Made by a program: the position numbers and the translations under genes
Origin: Oscillospiraceae bacterium
GTDB lineage: Bacteria; Bacillota; Clostridia; Oscillospirales; JAAYXM01
Assembly: GCA_017421025.1 (NCBI GenBank)
Contig: JAFQME010000003.1
Span: 1 to 64,000, forward strand
Length of the DNA: 64,000 bases
Reading direction: 5' to 3'
In this document: positions 26,594-35,801 of the stretch, piece by piece
Position numbering within the stretch: position 1 is the first letter of the stretch
How the letters are laid out: each line of letters starts with the position of its first letter
The notes under the pieces: model-generated
What the model was told of the DNA's origin: nothing
The model's input: the letters and a program-made list of their open reading frames with translations, nothing else
The model's database searches: none

Positions 26594-28448
26594 GTCCTCC
26601 CGCCTTTCCTTTGGGTTTCCATTCCCCTTTTTTGACCGGCTTCTTCGGTTTGGGGCGATTTTCCGGTCGAATCAGGCATTCTTTCCCAAAACCGATCAGG
26701 TCCTCTCGCCCAGCCCGTTTGAGCGCTTCCAGTACCAACGCACGTTTTTCCGGCTTACGCCATTGTAAAAGCGCACGTTGCATGGCTTTTTCATGTGGGT
26801 CCGTTGGAACATAGACCTCTTCCATGGTACGGGGGTCGATCCCGGTATAGTACATACAGGTTGAAATCGTACCGGGAGTGGGATAAAAATCCTGCACCTG
26901 CTCAGGCATATGCCCGATTTGATTTAAGTATTCCGCCAGTTTCACCGCATCCTGCATGGTACAGCCCGGATGCGAGGAGATGAGATACGGAACAAGATAT
27001 TGCTCTTTTCCCGCCCGGCGGGTCTTTTTCATAAACTGCTCAGCAAAACGCAGATACACATCAAACGGAGGTTTGCCCATATATCCAAGCACGGTGTCAC
27101 TGCAATGTTCAGGTGCAACTTTGAGCTGACCGCTGACATGATGCTCCACCAATTCATCAAAAAATTCCGAAGTTTTATCCTGCAACAGGTAATCAAAACG
27201 GATCCCCGAGCGGATAAAAACACGCTTGATTTTAGGAAGCTCACGGAGTTTTTTCAATAGGTCCAGATAATCGGTTTGATCTGCATCCAAATTCTTACAC
27301 GGAGTGGGTGCAAGACAATTACGCTCGCACATACCTCGCTCACGCTGACCTTTACACGAGGTGCGGCGGAAATTCGCAGTCGGACCGCCCACATCATGCA
27401 AATAGCCTTTGAAATCCGGAAAACTTGTAAGTTCTTCTGCCTCCCGAATCACAGATTCGTGGCTACGTGCCGTTACCATTCGCCCTTGATGAAACGCAAG
27501 CGAACAGAAATTACAACCACCGAAACACCCACGGTTATGGATGATGGAAAACCGCACTTCCTCAATCGCTTTCACTCCGCCCTGTGCTTCGTACGAGGGG
27601 TGATACATTTTTTGATACGGAAGTTCGTAGGTTCTGTCAAATTCTTCTTCACTCAGCGGCATGGGCGGCGGAGTTTGCACCAAAAACCCGCTTTTGTGGC
27701 GCTGGACCACCGCTTTTCCTTTTACCGGGTCCTGCTCTCGCATTTGGATACGGCAAGCTTTGGCATAGGCTCGTTTGGAGGATGTCACCTCATCGAAGCC
27801 CGGACAAACCGTATATGGGAACGAACATTCGCCGAGATCTTCCGTAAGATATGCAATTCCGGGAATATGGCGCATGGTAGTAATCGGATTTCCGGATGCA
27901 AGGTGGTCTGCAATTGCGGTCATGGTATTTTCGCCCATGCCGAAAGAAAGCAGATCCGCTCCCGATTCTTCCAACACGGACGGATGAACGGTATTGTCCC
28001 AATAATCATAGTGCGCAAAACGGCGAAGCGACGCTTCCAAACCGCCAATTACCACAGGCAAATCCGGATAAGCACGCTTTGCCATACGGGCATACACAGT
28101 CGCCGCACGGTCAGGGCGACGTCCCATTACACCACCGGGTGTATAGTCATCCCGCTTTCTGCGATGACCGCTCACCGTATAGTGCGCCACCATGGAGTCA
28201 ATGTTTCCTGCTGTAATAAAAATCCCGTATTTGGGTTTTCCAAGCGCTTGAAACGCCGATACCTCACGGAAATTCGGCTGTGCAAGGATGCCCACACGAT
28301 ACCCTGCTGCTTCCAGCGTGCGGGTGATAATGGCAAAACCAAAACTCGGGTGATCGACATACGCATCACCCGTGATGCATAAAAAATCATACTCTTCCCA
28401 GCCTCGTGCGGCCATTTCCGCACGTGATATGGGTAAAAAACCACTCAT
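26574..28448 (-). CDS. ygiQ: YgiQ-family radical SAM protein (UPF0313)
   Basis: 624 residues from ATG 28448, whose A is the last base of the ftsK stop (TAATG); GGGAGAG lies upstream. A cobalamin-binding-like N-terminal region (FLCITGDAYVDHPSFG) precedes the radical SAM cluster motif CFGGCNFCS (about 317-325) and later HPGCTMQDA. The basic C-terminal tail (RPKPKKPVKKGEWKPKGK) is typical. YgiQ proteins are widespread; their reaction has not been established to my knowledge. The link to ftsK and ruvC is positional only. Confidence 0.9.
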   Translation of the reverse strand: MSGFLPISRAEMAARGWEEYDFLCITGDAYVDHPSFGFAIITRTLEAAGYRVGILAQPNFREVSAFQALGKPKYGIFITAGNIDSMVAHYTVSGHRRKRDDYTPGGVMGRRPDRAATVYARMAKRAYPDLPVVIGGLEASLRRFAHYDYWDNTVHPSVLEESGADLLSFGMGENTMTAIADHLASGNPITTMRHIPGIAYLTEDLGECSFPYTVCPGFDEVTSSKRAYAKACRIQMREQDPVKGKAVVQRHKSGFLVQTPPPMPLSEEEFDRTYELPYQKMYHPSYEAQGGVKAIEEVRFSIIHNRGCFGGCNFCSLAFHQGRMVTARSHESVIREAEELTSFPDFKGYLHDVGGPTANFRRTSCKGQRERGMCERNCLAPTPCKNLDADQTDYLDLLKKLRELPKIKRVFIRSGIRFDYLLQDKTSEFFDELVEHHVSGQLKVAPEHCSDTVLGYMGKPPFDVYLRFAEQFMKKTRRAGKEQYLVPYLISSHPGCTMQDAVKLAEYLNQIGHMPEQVQDFYPTPGTISTCMYYTGIDPRTMEEVYVPTDPHEKAMQRALLQWRKPEKRALVLEALKRAGREDLIGFGKECLIRPENRPKPKKPVKKGEWKPKGKAGGHGRSRH

Positions 28449-30838
28449 TACAAGCTCTCCCGACGCATTTTGATTTCCTGCCACTGCTCACGTGAAACCA
28501 AGATTTTGCGTGGTTTTGCCCCCTCAAACGGGCCGACAATCCCACGTTCTTCCATTTGGTCCACAATACGGGCAGCACGGGAATACCCCAGTTTCAAGCG
28601 GCGCTGAAGCATAGAGACCGATGCCTGCCCGGATTCCATGACCACATCGATTGCGGCATACAGCATTTCGTCCTCTTCTCCACTCGGATCGCCGGACATT
28701 CCTGCCTCTTCTCGCTCGGCTTTTTCCGCCTGCTGCTCGATTTGCTGAATGATTTCTTCCGAGTAGGTCGCATCTTTGCCACCCTTAACGTGCTTGACGA
28801 CTGCCTCTACTTCTTCATCACTGATGAAGCAACCCTGAATACGGGTGGGTTTATTGGTGCCGATCGGTGCATAAAGCATATCGCCTCGGCCAATGAGTTT
28901 TTCCGCACCGGCAGAACCCAAGATAATGTTTGACTCGATCTTGGATGCAACAGCAAACGCAATACGGGACGGAATATTACTCTTGATAACACCGGTAATA
29001 ACATCGACTGACGGACGCTGCGTTGCGATTACAAGGTGCATTCCTGCAGCACGAGCCATCTGGGTCAGACGCATGATAGAATCTTCAACTTCTTTTCGAG
29101 CAACCACCATGAGATCTGCAAGTTCGTCGATGACAATGACAATTTGCGGCAGTTTCTCACCCTCTCCGGAGGCTTCAATATGCTGGTTATAGCCCTTCAT
29201 ATCACGCACGCCTGCATCTGCAAAGAGTTTATAGCGCTTCATCATTTCCAGCACTGCCCATTGCAGTGCGCCCGATGCTTTGCGTGGGTCAGTGACGACC
29301 GGGACAAGCAGATGCGGGATTCCGTTATAGATTCCAAGCTCAACCATTTTCGGGTCGATCATAATGAGGCGGACTTCCTCAGGGGTGGATTTGTAGAGAA
29401 TGCTCACAATGAGCGAGTTCATACAAACAGATTTACCCGAGCCTGTGGTACCTGCAATGAGCAGATGCGGCAGTTTTGCAATATCGCTCACAATACAGCC
29501 GCCGGTAATATCACGGCCCATCGCAAAAGCAACATTGCTTTTTGCGGTTTCAAATGCAGTGGAGCCAATGACTTCTTGAATCGAAACAACCTGCACACTC
29601 TTATTCGGCACTTCAATGCCGATCGCAATTTTATCCGGAATCGGTGCAATAAAGACACCGCTTGCGCCAAGCGAGAGCGCAATATCATCCGAAAGACCAA
29701 CCAAGCGAGAAAATTTCACGCCCGGATCCAACTGCACTTCATAACGTGTTACTGCGGGACCCGAAACCACATTGACCAAATGCACCTCGATTCCGAAACT
29801 CTTGATGGTCTCGATGAGTCGCTGCGCATTTGCAGAGAGTTCTGCCTGACTGACTTTGACCGTATTCATCGCAGGTTTGAGAAGCGAGAGCGGCGGATAA
29901 CGATAGCCCTCTTCCTCAGTCTCCGGAAGATCACCCGGTTGAGAGGGAACACAGTCCGGTTTGTCTTCCGGTTCCGGATCGGATTCCGGCTGAGTTACTT
30001 CAGGTTCTTCTTCCTGGGGGCCTTCCACCGGTGTGGTTTCTTCTACCCCTGCCCAAGTCTCAAACGCCGCCGCTGCCTGTTCTTCGGCAAGAATCTCTGC
30101 CGGAGTTTTTTCAGGCGGTGTATCAAATTCACCATCCAACGGAACATCGATGTTCGGTTTGCGGCGGGATTTCTTCACAGGCTCCGGTTTTTCTTCTTCC
30201 ACCGGTTCTTCCTCATACTCCACACCGTGCGGCTGAGAAAGCCACAAATCACGCAGATATTCCCAAATCGAGACAACCGTGATGTTGCATGCGGTGAGCA
30301 GAACAAAGAACGTACCGATAAAATACAGCAAAATGGTGAGACCACGGCTGATTTTGGCGGTGCAAAGTGCGGTAAGATGTCCTAAAACCACGCCACCTGC
30401 AGTCAGACTTTGAGAGGCTGCCGCCATATCGGAAAAAGATGCGGTATGCGAAATGTCTCCAATCATCGCCTGTACACACGCACCGATAAAGAGCGGGAAA
30501 ATAAGCGAACAGATCACTCTGCCACGAATCGGGCGCCCACGGCTTAACAGCAGAAGTACTCCTGCAAACAGCAGACAAATGGGCAAGACAAATACGCCGC
30601 TTCCCATCAATGTACGGGCGGCATTGTCAATCCAAGCCAACCATTCCGCATCACAGAACAGGGAAAAGATTGAAAAAAGAGCAAGCACAAACAGCGCAAA
30701 CGCCCAATTCTGATTGCGGCGTGCACGCTCCTTTTGTGTCATTTTATGAACAGTTTTTTTGTTTCGTTTTGATGTTGTTTTTCGTGGTGCAGAAGTGCTT
30801 TTGCCCTTCGCAGCCGGTTTTCGTTTGCGATCTGCCAC
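28448..30838 (-). CDS. ftsK: DNA translocase FtsK/SpoIIIE
   Basis: 796 residues. After a basic tail there are about four to five N-terminal membrane helices (residues 45-200), then an acidic/proline linker (about 210-320), then the motor. The motor has Walker A GTTGSGKSVCMNSL (about 470-483), Walker B IVIVIDELADLM, and the C-terminal gamma winged helix with MLQRRLKLGYSRAARIVDQ that reads KOPS-like sites. It pumps chromosome ends across the division septum, or the forespore chromosome in sporulation. One gene of this type is often the only one in Clostridia, so FtsK against SpoIIIE cannot be settled here. Confidence 0.95.
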   Translation of the reverse strand: MADRKRKPAAKGKSTSAPRKTTSKRNKKTVHKMTQKERARRNQNWAFALFVLALFSIFSLFCDAEWLAWIDNAARTLMGSGVFVLPICLLFAGVLLLLSRGRPIRGRVICSLIFPLFIGACVQAMIGDISHTASFSDMAAASQSLTAGGVVLGHLTALCTAKISRGLTILLYFIGTFFVLLTACNITVVSIWEYLRDLWLSQPHGVEYEEEPVEEEKPEPVKKSRRKPNIDVPLDGEFDTPPEKTPAEILAEEQAAAAFETWAGVEETTPVEGPQEEEPEVTQPESDPEPEDKPDCVPSQPGDLPETEEEGYRYPPLSLLKPAMNTVKVSQAELSANAQRLIETIKSFGIEVHLVNVVSGPAVTRYEVQLDPGVKFSRLVGLSDDIALSLGASGVFIAPIPDKIAIGIEVPNKSVQVVSIQEVIGSTAFETAKSNVAFAMGRDITGGCIVSDIAKLPHLLIAGTTGSGKSVCMNSLIVSILYKSTPEEVRLIMIDPKMVELGIYNGIPHLLVPVVTDPRKASGALQWAVLEMMKRYKLFADAGVRDMKGYNQHIEASGEGEKLPQIVIVIDELADLMVVARKEVEDSIMRLTQMARAAGMHLVIATQRPSVDVITGVIKSNIPSRIAFAVASKIESNIILGSAGAEKLIGRGDMLYAPIGTNKPTRIQGCFISDEEVEAVVKHVKGGKDATYSEEIIQQIEQQAEKAEREEAGMSGDPSGEEDEMLYAAIDVVMESGQASVSMLQRRLKLGYSRAARIVDQMEERGIVGPFEGAKPRKILVSREQWQEIKMRRESL

Positions 30839-30874
30839 AACAGGATCCTCCTATGTAGATAAGTTTCCAATTTT

Positions 30875-30903
30875 ATTATACCATACTTTCGTTTGATTTG
30901 GAA
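30875..30903 (-). promoter_or_regulatory. Promoter of ftsK-ygiQ-ruvCAB
   Basis: Extended -10 TGGTATAAT (minus strand, 30875-30883) with a weak -35 TTCCAA (30898-30903) at 17-base spacing, 37 bases before the start codon. Confidence 0.65.
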
Positions 30904-30919
30904 GAGAAAAACAAAAAAA

Positions 30920-30943
30920 CACGGTGTCCTTTCAGACACCGTG
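30920..30943 (-). terminator. Terminator of the small membrane protein gene
   Basis: Nine-base arms cacggtgtc/gacaccgtg; the minus strand continues GTTTTTTTGTTTTTC. Confidence 0.75.
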
Positions 30944-30947
30944 ACTC

Positions 30948-31238
30948 TTATACAGAAAGCAAGGTGGACACACCATACAAAGTTAGAGAGAGCGCAAGCA
31001 CACAAACCGAAACAATGAGGTGTTTTTGATGCGGCTTCCCATCAGAAAAGCGGAAGCTCCACACGGTAAAAAGCACCATTGCTGCAAAAAGAGCAACATG
31101 TCCAAGCGTCGGCACGATCATGTATGCCGGAGTTGCCTGCGGACTGACGCCGACAATCAAGCCGGTAATGACCAAAACCACCAGCATGCAAACCATACTT
31201 GCAATGCTTAAAACGATATATTTTACTGCATTTTTCAC
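30948..31238 (-). CDS. Small membrane protein, unknown function
   Basis: 96 residues starting at a GTG (31238) with AGGAG nine bases upstream; a TTG at 31247 is also in frame but overlaps the ribosome site. Three hydrophobic segments (about 8-30, 42-62, 72-94) are separated by short polar loops, including SFRFSDGKPHQKH. I do not recognise the family. A TATAAT box (31260-31265) lies just upstream without a good -35. Confidence 0.6.
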   Translation of the reverse strand: MKNAVKYIVLSIASMVCMLVVLVITGLIVGVSPQATPAYMIVPTLGHVALFAAMVLFTVWSFRFSDGKPHQKHLIVSVCVLALSLTLYGVSTLLSV

Positions 31239-31293
31239 ACAAATCAACTCCTTTTTTTCATTATATCACACATTTGTCGAATAGGGAAGAAAA

Positions 31294-31321
31294 AAATCTG
31301 CGGAATCAATTCCGCAGATTT
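31294..31321 (-). terminator. Terminator of the DUF1292 gene
   Basis: Perfect 12-base arms aaatctgcggaa/ttccgcagattt six bases past the stop; the minus strand continues with a T-run. Confidence 0.85.
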
Positions 31322-31326
31322 TTCAT

Positions 31327-31587
31327 TTAGTTTTCCAAAAGGCGGTCAACAAAGTCCTCAAATGCACTTGACACTGTCTGGTATTCTTCCTCGCTGTCCA
31401 CTTCCTCCAGAAGCGGCTCGCCGTCCGCATCTTCGGAGTAACGGAACACCAAAACTTCGCCTTCCGCTTCCATCACCGGCTGAAGAACGATGTACTCAAA
31501 TTCGCCTGCCTGGAATGTACCAAGCGTTGCGCATTGGAGCTCGCTGTCATCCTCCATTGTGAGTGTGATAAAATCTTTTTTACTCAT
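31327..31587 (-). CDS. DUF1292 (UPF0473) family protein
   Basis: 86 acidic residues. The pattern ITLTMEDDSELQCATLGTFQ, then EYIVLQPVMEAEGEVLVFRY and SEEEYQTVSSAFEDF, is characteristic of DUF1292. This is a small cytoplasmic family found across Firmicutes, often near holliday-junction resolvase YrrK or mltG; its role is unknown. Here it follows lysC by 26 bases. Confidence 0.85.
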   Translation of the reverse strand: MSKKDFITLTMEDDSELQCATLGTFQAGEFEYIVLQPVMEAEGEVLVFRYSEDADGEPLLEEVDSEEEYQTVSSAFEDFVDRLLEN

Positions 31588-31613
31588 GCTGAATTCCTCT
31601 TTTTAAGCAAGAT

Positions 31614-32084
31614 TTAGTTGAAGAACTTTTCGTGGACTGCCTTGAGAGCACGGTCGCCATCTGCTTCTGCAATCAAAACGGACACCTTGATTTCAGAAGT
31701 GGAGATCATCTGAATGTTGATTCCTGCACCTGCGAGTGCTTCAAACATGGTTGCAGCAACACCCGGATTGTTAATCATGCCCGCACCAACAATGGAGACC
31801 TTGCAAACATCTTCGGAAACCATGATATCTTCAAAGCCGATGAGTTCCTTGTTTTCGTTTAAGACCTCAAGTGCGAGATCACGGTTTGCGGTATCCACGG
31901 TGAAGCTGATGTCTTTCAGACCATCACGGCCGATGGACTGGAGAATGATGTCCACATTGACCTTCTTGGATGCCAACGCAGAGAAAATCTTGAATGCAAT
32001 GCCCGGGATATCTTTCAAATTGATGATCGAGATTCGAACAACGTTTTTATCTTTTGCGACGCCGCTGATAAACATTTTTTCCAT
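31614..32084 (-). CDS. Predicted aspartokinase beta subunit from an internal start in lysC
   Basis: Internal ATG 32084 with a near-perfect Shine-Dalgarno (AAGGAGG, 8-base spacing) in frame with lysC. It would give a 156-residue ACT-ACT protein beginning MEKMFISGVAKDKNVV. In B. subtilis the equivalent beta subunit starts near codon 246 and joins an alpha2beta2 complex. Prediction from the ribosome site and family precedent. Confidence 0.6.
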   Translation of the reverse strand: MEKMFISGVAKDKNVVRISIINLKDIPGIAFKIFSALASKKVNVDIILQSIGRDGLKDISFTVDTANRDLALEVLNENKELIGFEDIMVSEDVCKVSIVGAGMINNPGVAATMFEALAGAGINIQMISTSEIKVSVLIAEADGDRALKAVHEKFFN

Positions 32085-32825
32085 TTTAGTTGCCTCCTTA
32101 ATCTTGGTGCCGGGTTTGATGTTGCGATCAAAACTGGAGAGAACTTCCAGTTCGACATGGTAACGCTTTGCCATTTCGACCGAGCGATTGTGAAGTACCT
32201 GTGCGCCAAGAGATGCGAGTTCCAGCATCTCATCGCAGGTGATTTCGTCAAGTTTCTTCGCATCTGTTACGATACGCGGATCTGCTGTATAAACACCGTC
32301 AACGTCGGTGAAAATCTGGCAGAGATCTGCCTTGAGGGCAACTGCAAGTGCCACCGCCGAAGTATCCGAACCGCCACGTCCAAGTGTTGTGACATCGTCA
32401 TACTTATTGATGCCTTGGAATCCTGCAACCAAGACGATTTTGCGTTTTGCAAGTTCGCAAGAGACACGCTCTGCATCCACTTTCTGGATACGTGCGCCGC
32501 CGTAATTGCTGTCGGTCTTCATCCCGATCTGCCAACCGGTCAAAGAAATGACCGGGAATCCCATAGCTTCAATTGCCATTGCCATGAGGGAAATGGAGAT
32601 CTGCTCGCCGTTCGCAAGCAGCATATCCATCTCACGCTTGGAGGGATTTGGGTTGAGTTCTTTTGCTTTTTCGATGAGATCATCTGTGGTATCACCCTGT
32701 GCAGAGAGTACAACTACAACATCGTTACCTGCCTTGTAGGTATCGGTAATGATCCCTGCAACACGCTGGATACGCTCGGTATTTGCGACCGAGCTTCCGC
32801 CGAATTTTTGCACGATCAGACTCAT
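31614..32825 (-). CDS. lysC: Aspartate kinase (alpha subunit, with internal start for a beta subunit)
   Basis: 403 residues. It starts LIVQKFGGSSVANTERI (kinase signature), has GRGGSDTSAVALA (about 153-165), and ends in two ACT domains (about 265-400). It phosphorylates aspartate, the entry to lysine, threonine and methionine synthesis. Within the frame, AAGGAGG (32093-32099) sits 8 bases before an in-frame ATG at 32084 (codon 248), the same arrangement as Bacillus subtilis aspartokinase II. A regulatory beta subunit of 156 residues is therefore likely to be made too. Third gene after the ACT protein and hom. Confidence 0.96.
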   Translation of the reverse strand: MSLIVQKFGGSSVANTERIQRVAGIITDTYKAGNDVVVVLSAQGDTTDDLIEKAKELNPNPSKREMDMLLANGEQISISLMAMAIEAMGFPVISLTGWQIGMKTDSNYGGARIQKVDAERVSCELAKRKIVLVAGFQGINKYDDVTTLGRGGSDTSAVALAVALKADLCQIFTDVDGVYTADPRIVTDAKKLDEITCDEMLELASLGAQVLHNRSVEMAKRYHVELEVLSSFDRNIKPGTKIKEATKMEKMFISGVAKDKNVVRISIINLKDIPGIAFKIFSALASKKVNVDIILQSIGRDGLKDISFTVDTANRDLALEVLNENKELIGFEDIMVSEDVCKVSIVGAGMINNPGVAATMFEALAGAGINIQMISTSEIKVSVLIAEADGDRALKAVHEKFFN

Positions 32826-32862
32826 TGTTTCCTATTCTCCTTTATCAAGTATTTCTATATCT

Positions 32863-34098
32863 TTAGTCTAATGCCAAAACCTTCATCGGTGCACTGACAG
32901 TGCAAGATTTGGACAAGACTGCAAGTTTTTCTTCCAATTTATAACCGCTCATTGTGCCGGTAATGAACGCCGCTTCATTTGCTTTTGCACCCTCACGGGA
33001 GAGGAATTTCACTTCGCCAAATGCCTCGGTCACCGCACTGGAAACGCTTTCCCCGGAAACACGGAGATAGTATGCGGAAACGAACTTCTTGCTGTCTTCC
33101 ACAACCGATGCATCACTGTCTTCCCAGCCGAAGTATTTGGTTTTATCGGTATGCTGGCATGCGTCGATCACGTCTGCCACCACCGCACTTGCTGTGGGAA
33201 GTTTTCCTGCGCCACGACCGTAGAACATGGTATCTCCTACCGCATTCCCACGCACCATAACACTGTTGAACACGCCGTTGACGTTTGCAATCAGCTCAGC
33301 CTTCGGGACAAGATGCGGCCCGACAAATGCAAAGATTTTTCCGTCGTCTGCACGCTTTGCACGACCAAGAAGCTTGATGACCATATCACCGCTTTCCGCA
33401 TAAGCGACATCTTCCAACGTGATTTTGGTGATACCGTCGGTTTCAACCGATTCCGGATATACGTGACGTCCAAATGCCAACGCAGACAGAATACAAATCT
33501 TTCTGCAAGCGTCATACCCTTCCACATCCGCTGCCGGATTGCGCTCTGCATAGCCCTTTTCCTGTGCTTCACTGAGGGCCGCTTCAAATGTGAGCCCGTC
33601 TTCAATCATACGGTTTAAGATATAGTTGGTGGTGCCGTTTAAGATGCCGAATACTTCGTCAATGCGATTTGCTGCAAGACACTGGCACATCGGGCGAATA
33701 ATCGGAATACCGCCGCCGACCGATGCCTCGAAGAAGTAGTTAACGCCTCGCTCACGTGCGATTTTGAGGAGTTCCGCACCATGGGTCGCAACCAGTTCTT
33801 TATTGGAGGTGACAACGCTCTTGCCTGCAAGAAGCGCACGCTTGGTAAAGTCATACGCAGGGCGGAGACCGCCGATGGTTTCTACCACCACATTGACTTC
33901 AGGGTCAGCCTCGACAACAGCAAAATCCTTAACAAATAAATCTGCATGTGGATCTGCGGAAAAATCACGGATATCCACAATGTACTTGACTTTGACCTCA
34001 TCCCCGGTATTCTTAGCGATGAGTTCTGCATTGGTTTCAATCACTTCGACTACACCGGAACCAACCGTACCGTAGCCCAATACTGCTGCATATTTCAT
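32863..34098 (-). CDS. hom: Homoserine dehydrogenase
   Basis: 411 residues with three parts: an N-terminal Rossmann domain (LGYGTVGSGVVEVIE, residues 8-22), the catalytic domain with FEASVGGGIPIIRPM and NGTTNYILNRM (about 130-165), and a C-terminal ACT domain (about 335-411). It reduces aspartate semialdehyde to homoserine. It is placed between an ACT-domain regulator-like gene and lysC, a usual Firmicutes order. Confidence 0.96.
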   Translation of the reverse strand: MKYAAVLGYGTVGSGVVEVIETNAELIAKNTGDEVKVKYIVDIRDFSADPHADLFVKDFAVVEADPEVNVVVETIGGLRPAYDFTKRALLAGKSVVTSNKELVATHGAELLKIARERGVNYFFEASVGGGIPIIRPMCQCLAANRIDEVFGILNGTTNYILNRMIEDGLTFEAALSEAQEKGYAERNPAADVEGYDACRKICILSALAFGRHVYPESVETDGITKITLEDVAYAESGDMVIKLLGRAKRADDGKIFAFVGPHLVPKAELIANVNGVFNSVMVRGNAVGDTMFYGRGAGKLPTASAVVADVIDACQHTDKTKYFGWEDSDASVVEDSKKFVSAYYLRVSGESVSSAVTEAFGEVKFLSREGAKANEAAFITGTMSGYKLEEKLAVLSKSCTVSAPMKVLALD

Positions 34099-34113
34099 AT
34101 GATCGCATCCTTT

Positions 34114-34560
34114 CTATTCGCCTGCAAGCGGTTCAAACCACAGCACGCCTTTGATTTGCATTGCTTTTGTAATAAAACTTTCCAGTTTCAGTTTCATTTG
34201 AGCGGTTTCTGCCGAGATGGTAACTGCAGCCTGCCCATTGATGGGAATGGATTGGTTAATGGTCAGAATATTCGCACCCGACCTTGCAAAAAGCCCCAAA
34301 ACACCTGAGAGCACGCCCGGCTCATCTTTGAGCATACAGTGGAACGTCATCATTCGCTCGGTCGCCATTTCGTAATACGGCTTGACCGCATCTTTGTACT
34401 TATAAAATGCGCTTCTGCTGATTCCTGCCATTGCAGCGGCTTCATTCACCGTTTTCGCTTTGCCTGCCTGCAAATACTGTTTGGCATCGCAAACCCGCAA
34501 AAACACTTCCGGCAGTGCAGAACCTTCTACCACGTAATAACGTAAGCGGTCCACTCGCAT
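34114..34560 (-). CDS. ACT domain protein, UPF0735 (PheB-like)
   Basis: 148 residues. The N-terminal part YYVVEGSALPEVFLRVCDAK, then a small HTH-like segment TVNEAAAMAGISRSAFYKYK (about 38-57), then a C-terminal ACT domain (about 70-145, MLKDEPGVLSGVLGLFA). UPF0735/PheB proteins sit next to hom in many Firmicutes and are presumed amino-acid-responsive regulators. GGAGG precedes the ATG. The upstream DNA (34574-34617) holds nested dyads (tccgtg-ata-cacgga; tactatcc...ggatagta) that could be its operator. Confidence 0.85.
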   Translation of the reverse strand: MRVDRLRYYVVEGSALPEVFLRVCDAKQYLQAGKAKTVNEAAAMAGISRSAFYKYKDAVKPYYEMATERMMTFHCMLKDEPGVLSGVLGLFARSGANILTINQSIPINGQAAVTISAETAQMKLKLESFITKAMQIKGVLWFEPLAGE

Positions 34561-34573
34561 CCTCCTTCCGCAA

Positions 34574-34617
34574 TCCGTGATACACGGAGTACTATCCTTG
34601 ACACGTGGATAGTATCA
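34574..34617. promoter_or_regulatory. Nested dyads upstream of the ACT-hom-lysC operon
   Basis: Two perfect short palindromes lie side by side: tccgtg-ata-cacgga (34574-34588) and tactatcc (34590-34597) with ggatagta (34607-34614). An outer pair tgatac/gtatca spans both. The location just before the first gene of the aspartate-pathway operon suggests an operator or leader. Confidence 0.4.
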
Positions 34618-34794
34618 TACCACATTAGCGCACAAATTGCAATGCTTTTTTTCATTTTTATACATTCTGACAATGCAAGTCTTTCGAGCACACCTGTATT
34701 CGCATTACAAACGGCAGTCCACAGCAGAAATACATTGATAGCCGCAATATTTTCTCTGCTTTTGTATATACTGTTTTACAGGAGGGGATCTGAA

Positions 34795-35799
34795 ATGCCA
34801 GAAAATAAACATTTACGTATAATTGTTCTCATTTTTTACTGTTTTGTTGTACTTTTAGCTTTATTCATCACTTTTCGGTATGCACTCCGCATGATTGCGC
34901 CCTTTCTGGTTGCACTTGTTCTCGCCATTTTGATCGAACGCCCCGTGTCTTTCTCCCAAAAACATTTGCATTTGCCACGTGCACTTGCAAGCGGTATTTG
35001 GACCTTACTTGTCTTTCTGCTTTCTTTAGCCGCCGTTTGGTTTATTTGCACAAAAATTTTCACCCAAGTCCGTGATTTGCTTGCTTTACTCCCATCGCCG
35101 GAAAAACTGTTTGCATGGACTGATCGTTTGATTCACACTCTTCCACAGTCGATTCAAGAAACGGTGCATCAGCTGGATGTCCCCTCATTATTCCCCTCCG
35201 AACAACTTTTTTTGCATGCCGGAAAAGTCGCTCTCGGACTGCCTTCCTTGCTTTTCTCTCTGCTCACCGCTCTGTTTGCGACGTTTTTTCTCAGTTCCGA
35301 AAAAAACGTGTTATTAGACCTGCTCGGCAAAAAAGCACAACGCATTTGTGCAACCGCAAGACGAATGGGCATTGAGTTGGCGGGGTGTTATCTGCGTGCT
35401 GCCGCTCTGCTGTTTCTCCTCACCTTTTCTCTACTTGCGGTCGGGCTCTCTCTTTTGCGGATTCGATATGCGTTGGGGCTCGCATTTCTCACCGCACTTT
35501 TAGATGCAGTTCCTATTTTCGGTACCGGCGCAGTCCTGCTCCCCATGGCGGTGTTGCGTCTGATTTCCGGCGATTTTGTGACCTCTTTGGGTTTGATCTT
35601 GTTGTATTTGGTCATTCTTGCACTCCGCAGCATTGCGGAACCGAAGATTTTAGGAGAACAAATTGGGCTTCCTCCGTTTTTTACTCTGTTTTTCCTTTAT
35701 GTTGGAGTGCGTGTTTTCGGACTATTGGGGTTGCTTCTTCCACCGCTCGCCGCAATTGGATTCCGCATATACAAAAACCGTGGCAAAGCCACGGTTTGA
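34795..35799 (+). CDS. AI-2E family transporter, second YtvI-like protein
   Basis: 334 residues from ATG 34795, which has GGAGGGG upstream; the frame is open to 34642 but that part has no ribosome site. It has hydrophobic segments throughout and the family motifs ALLDAVPIFGTGAVLLPMA and EPKILGEQIGLPPFFTLFFLY. It resembles the protein at 2475-3563, so the window holds two paralogues. The cargo is unknown. Its stop codon is inside the terminator hairpin. Confidence 0.83.
   Translation: MPENKHLRIIVLIFYCFVVLLALFITFRYALRMIAPFLVALVLAILIERPVSFSQKHLHLPRALASGIWTLLVFLLSLAAVWFICTKIFTQVRDLLALLPSPEKLFAWTDRLIHTLPQSIQETVHQLDVPSLFPSEQLFLHAGKVALGLPSLLFSLLTALFATFFLSSEKNVLLDLLGKKAQRICATARRMGIELAGCYLRAAALLFLLTFSLLAVGLSLLRIRYALGLAFLTALLDAVPIFGTGAVLLPMAVLRLISGDFVTSLGLILLYLVILALRSIAEPKILGEQIGLPPFFTLFFLYVGVRVFGLLGLLLPPLAAIGFRIYKNRGKATV
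35775..35797. terminator. Shared terminator between the YtvI-like gene and pncB
   Basis: aaaccgtggc/gccacggttt (35775-35784, 35788-35797) overlaps the last codons of the + gene and lies 5 bases past the pncB stop on the minus strand. A-runs and Ts on both sides let it act in either direction. Confidence 0.7.
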
Positions 35800-35801
35800 G
35801 T

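Noticed and set aside
27276-28382. Plus-strand 368-codon frame opposite the radical SAM gene
   Set aside because: Shadow of the well-supported ygiQ reading frame; no ribosome site and low-complexity His/Arg-rich translation.
29036-30385. Plus-strand 449-codon frame opposite ftsK
   Set aside because: Shadow of ftsK with its conserved Walker motifs; composition is unlike a real protein.
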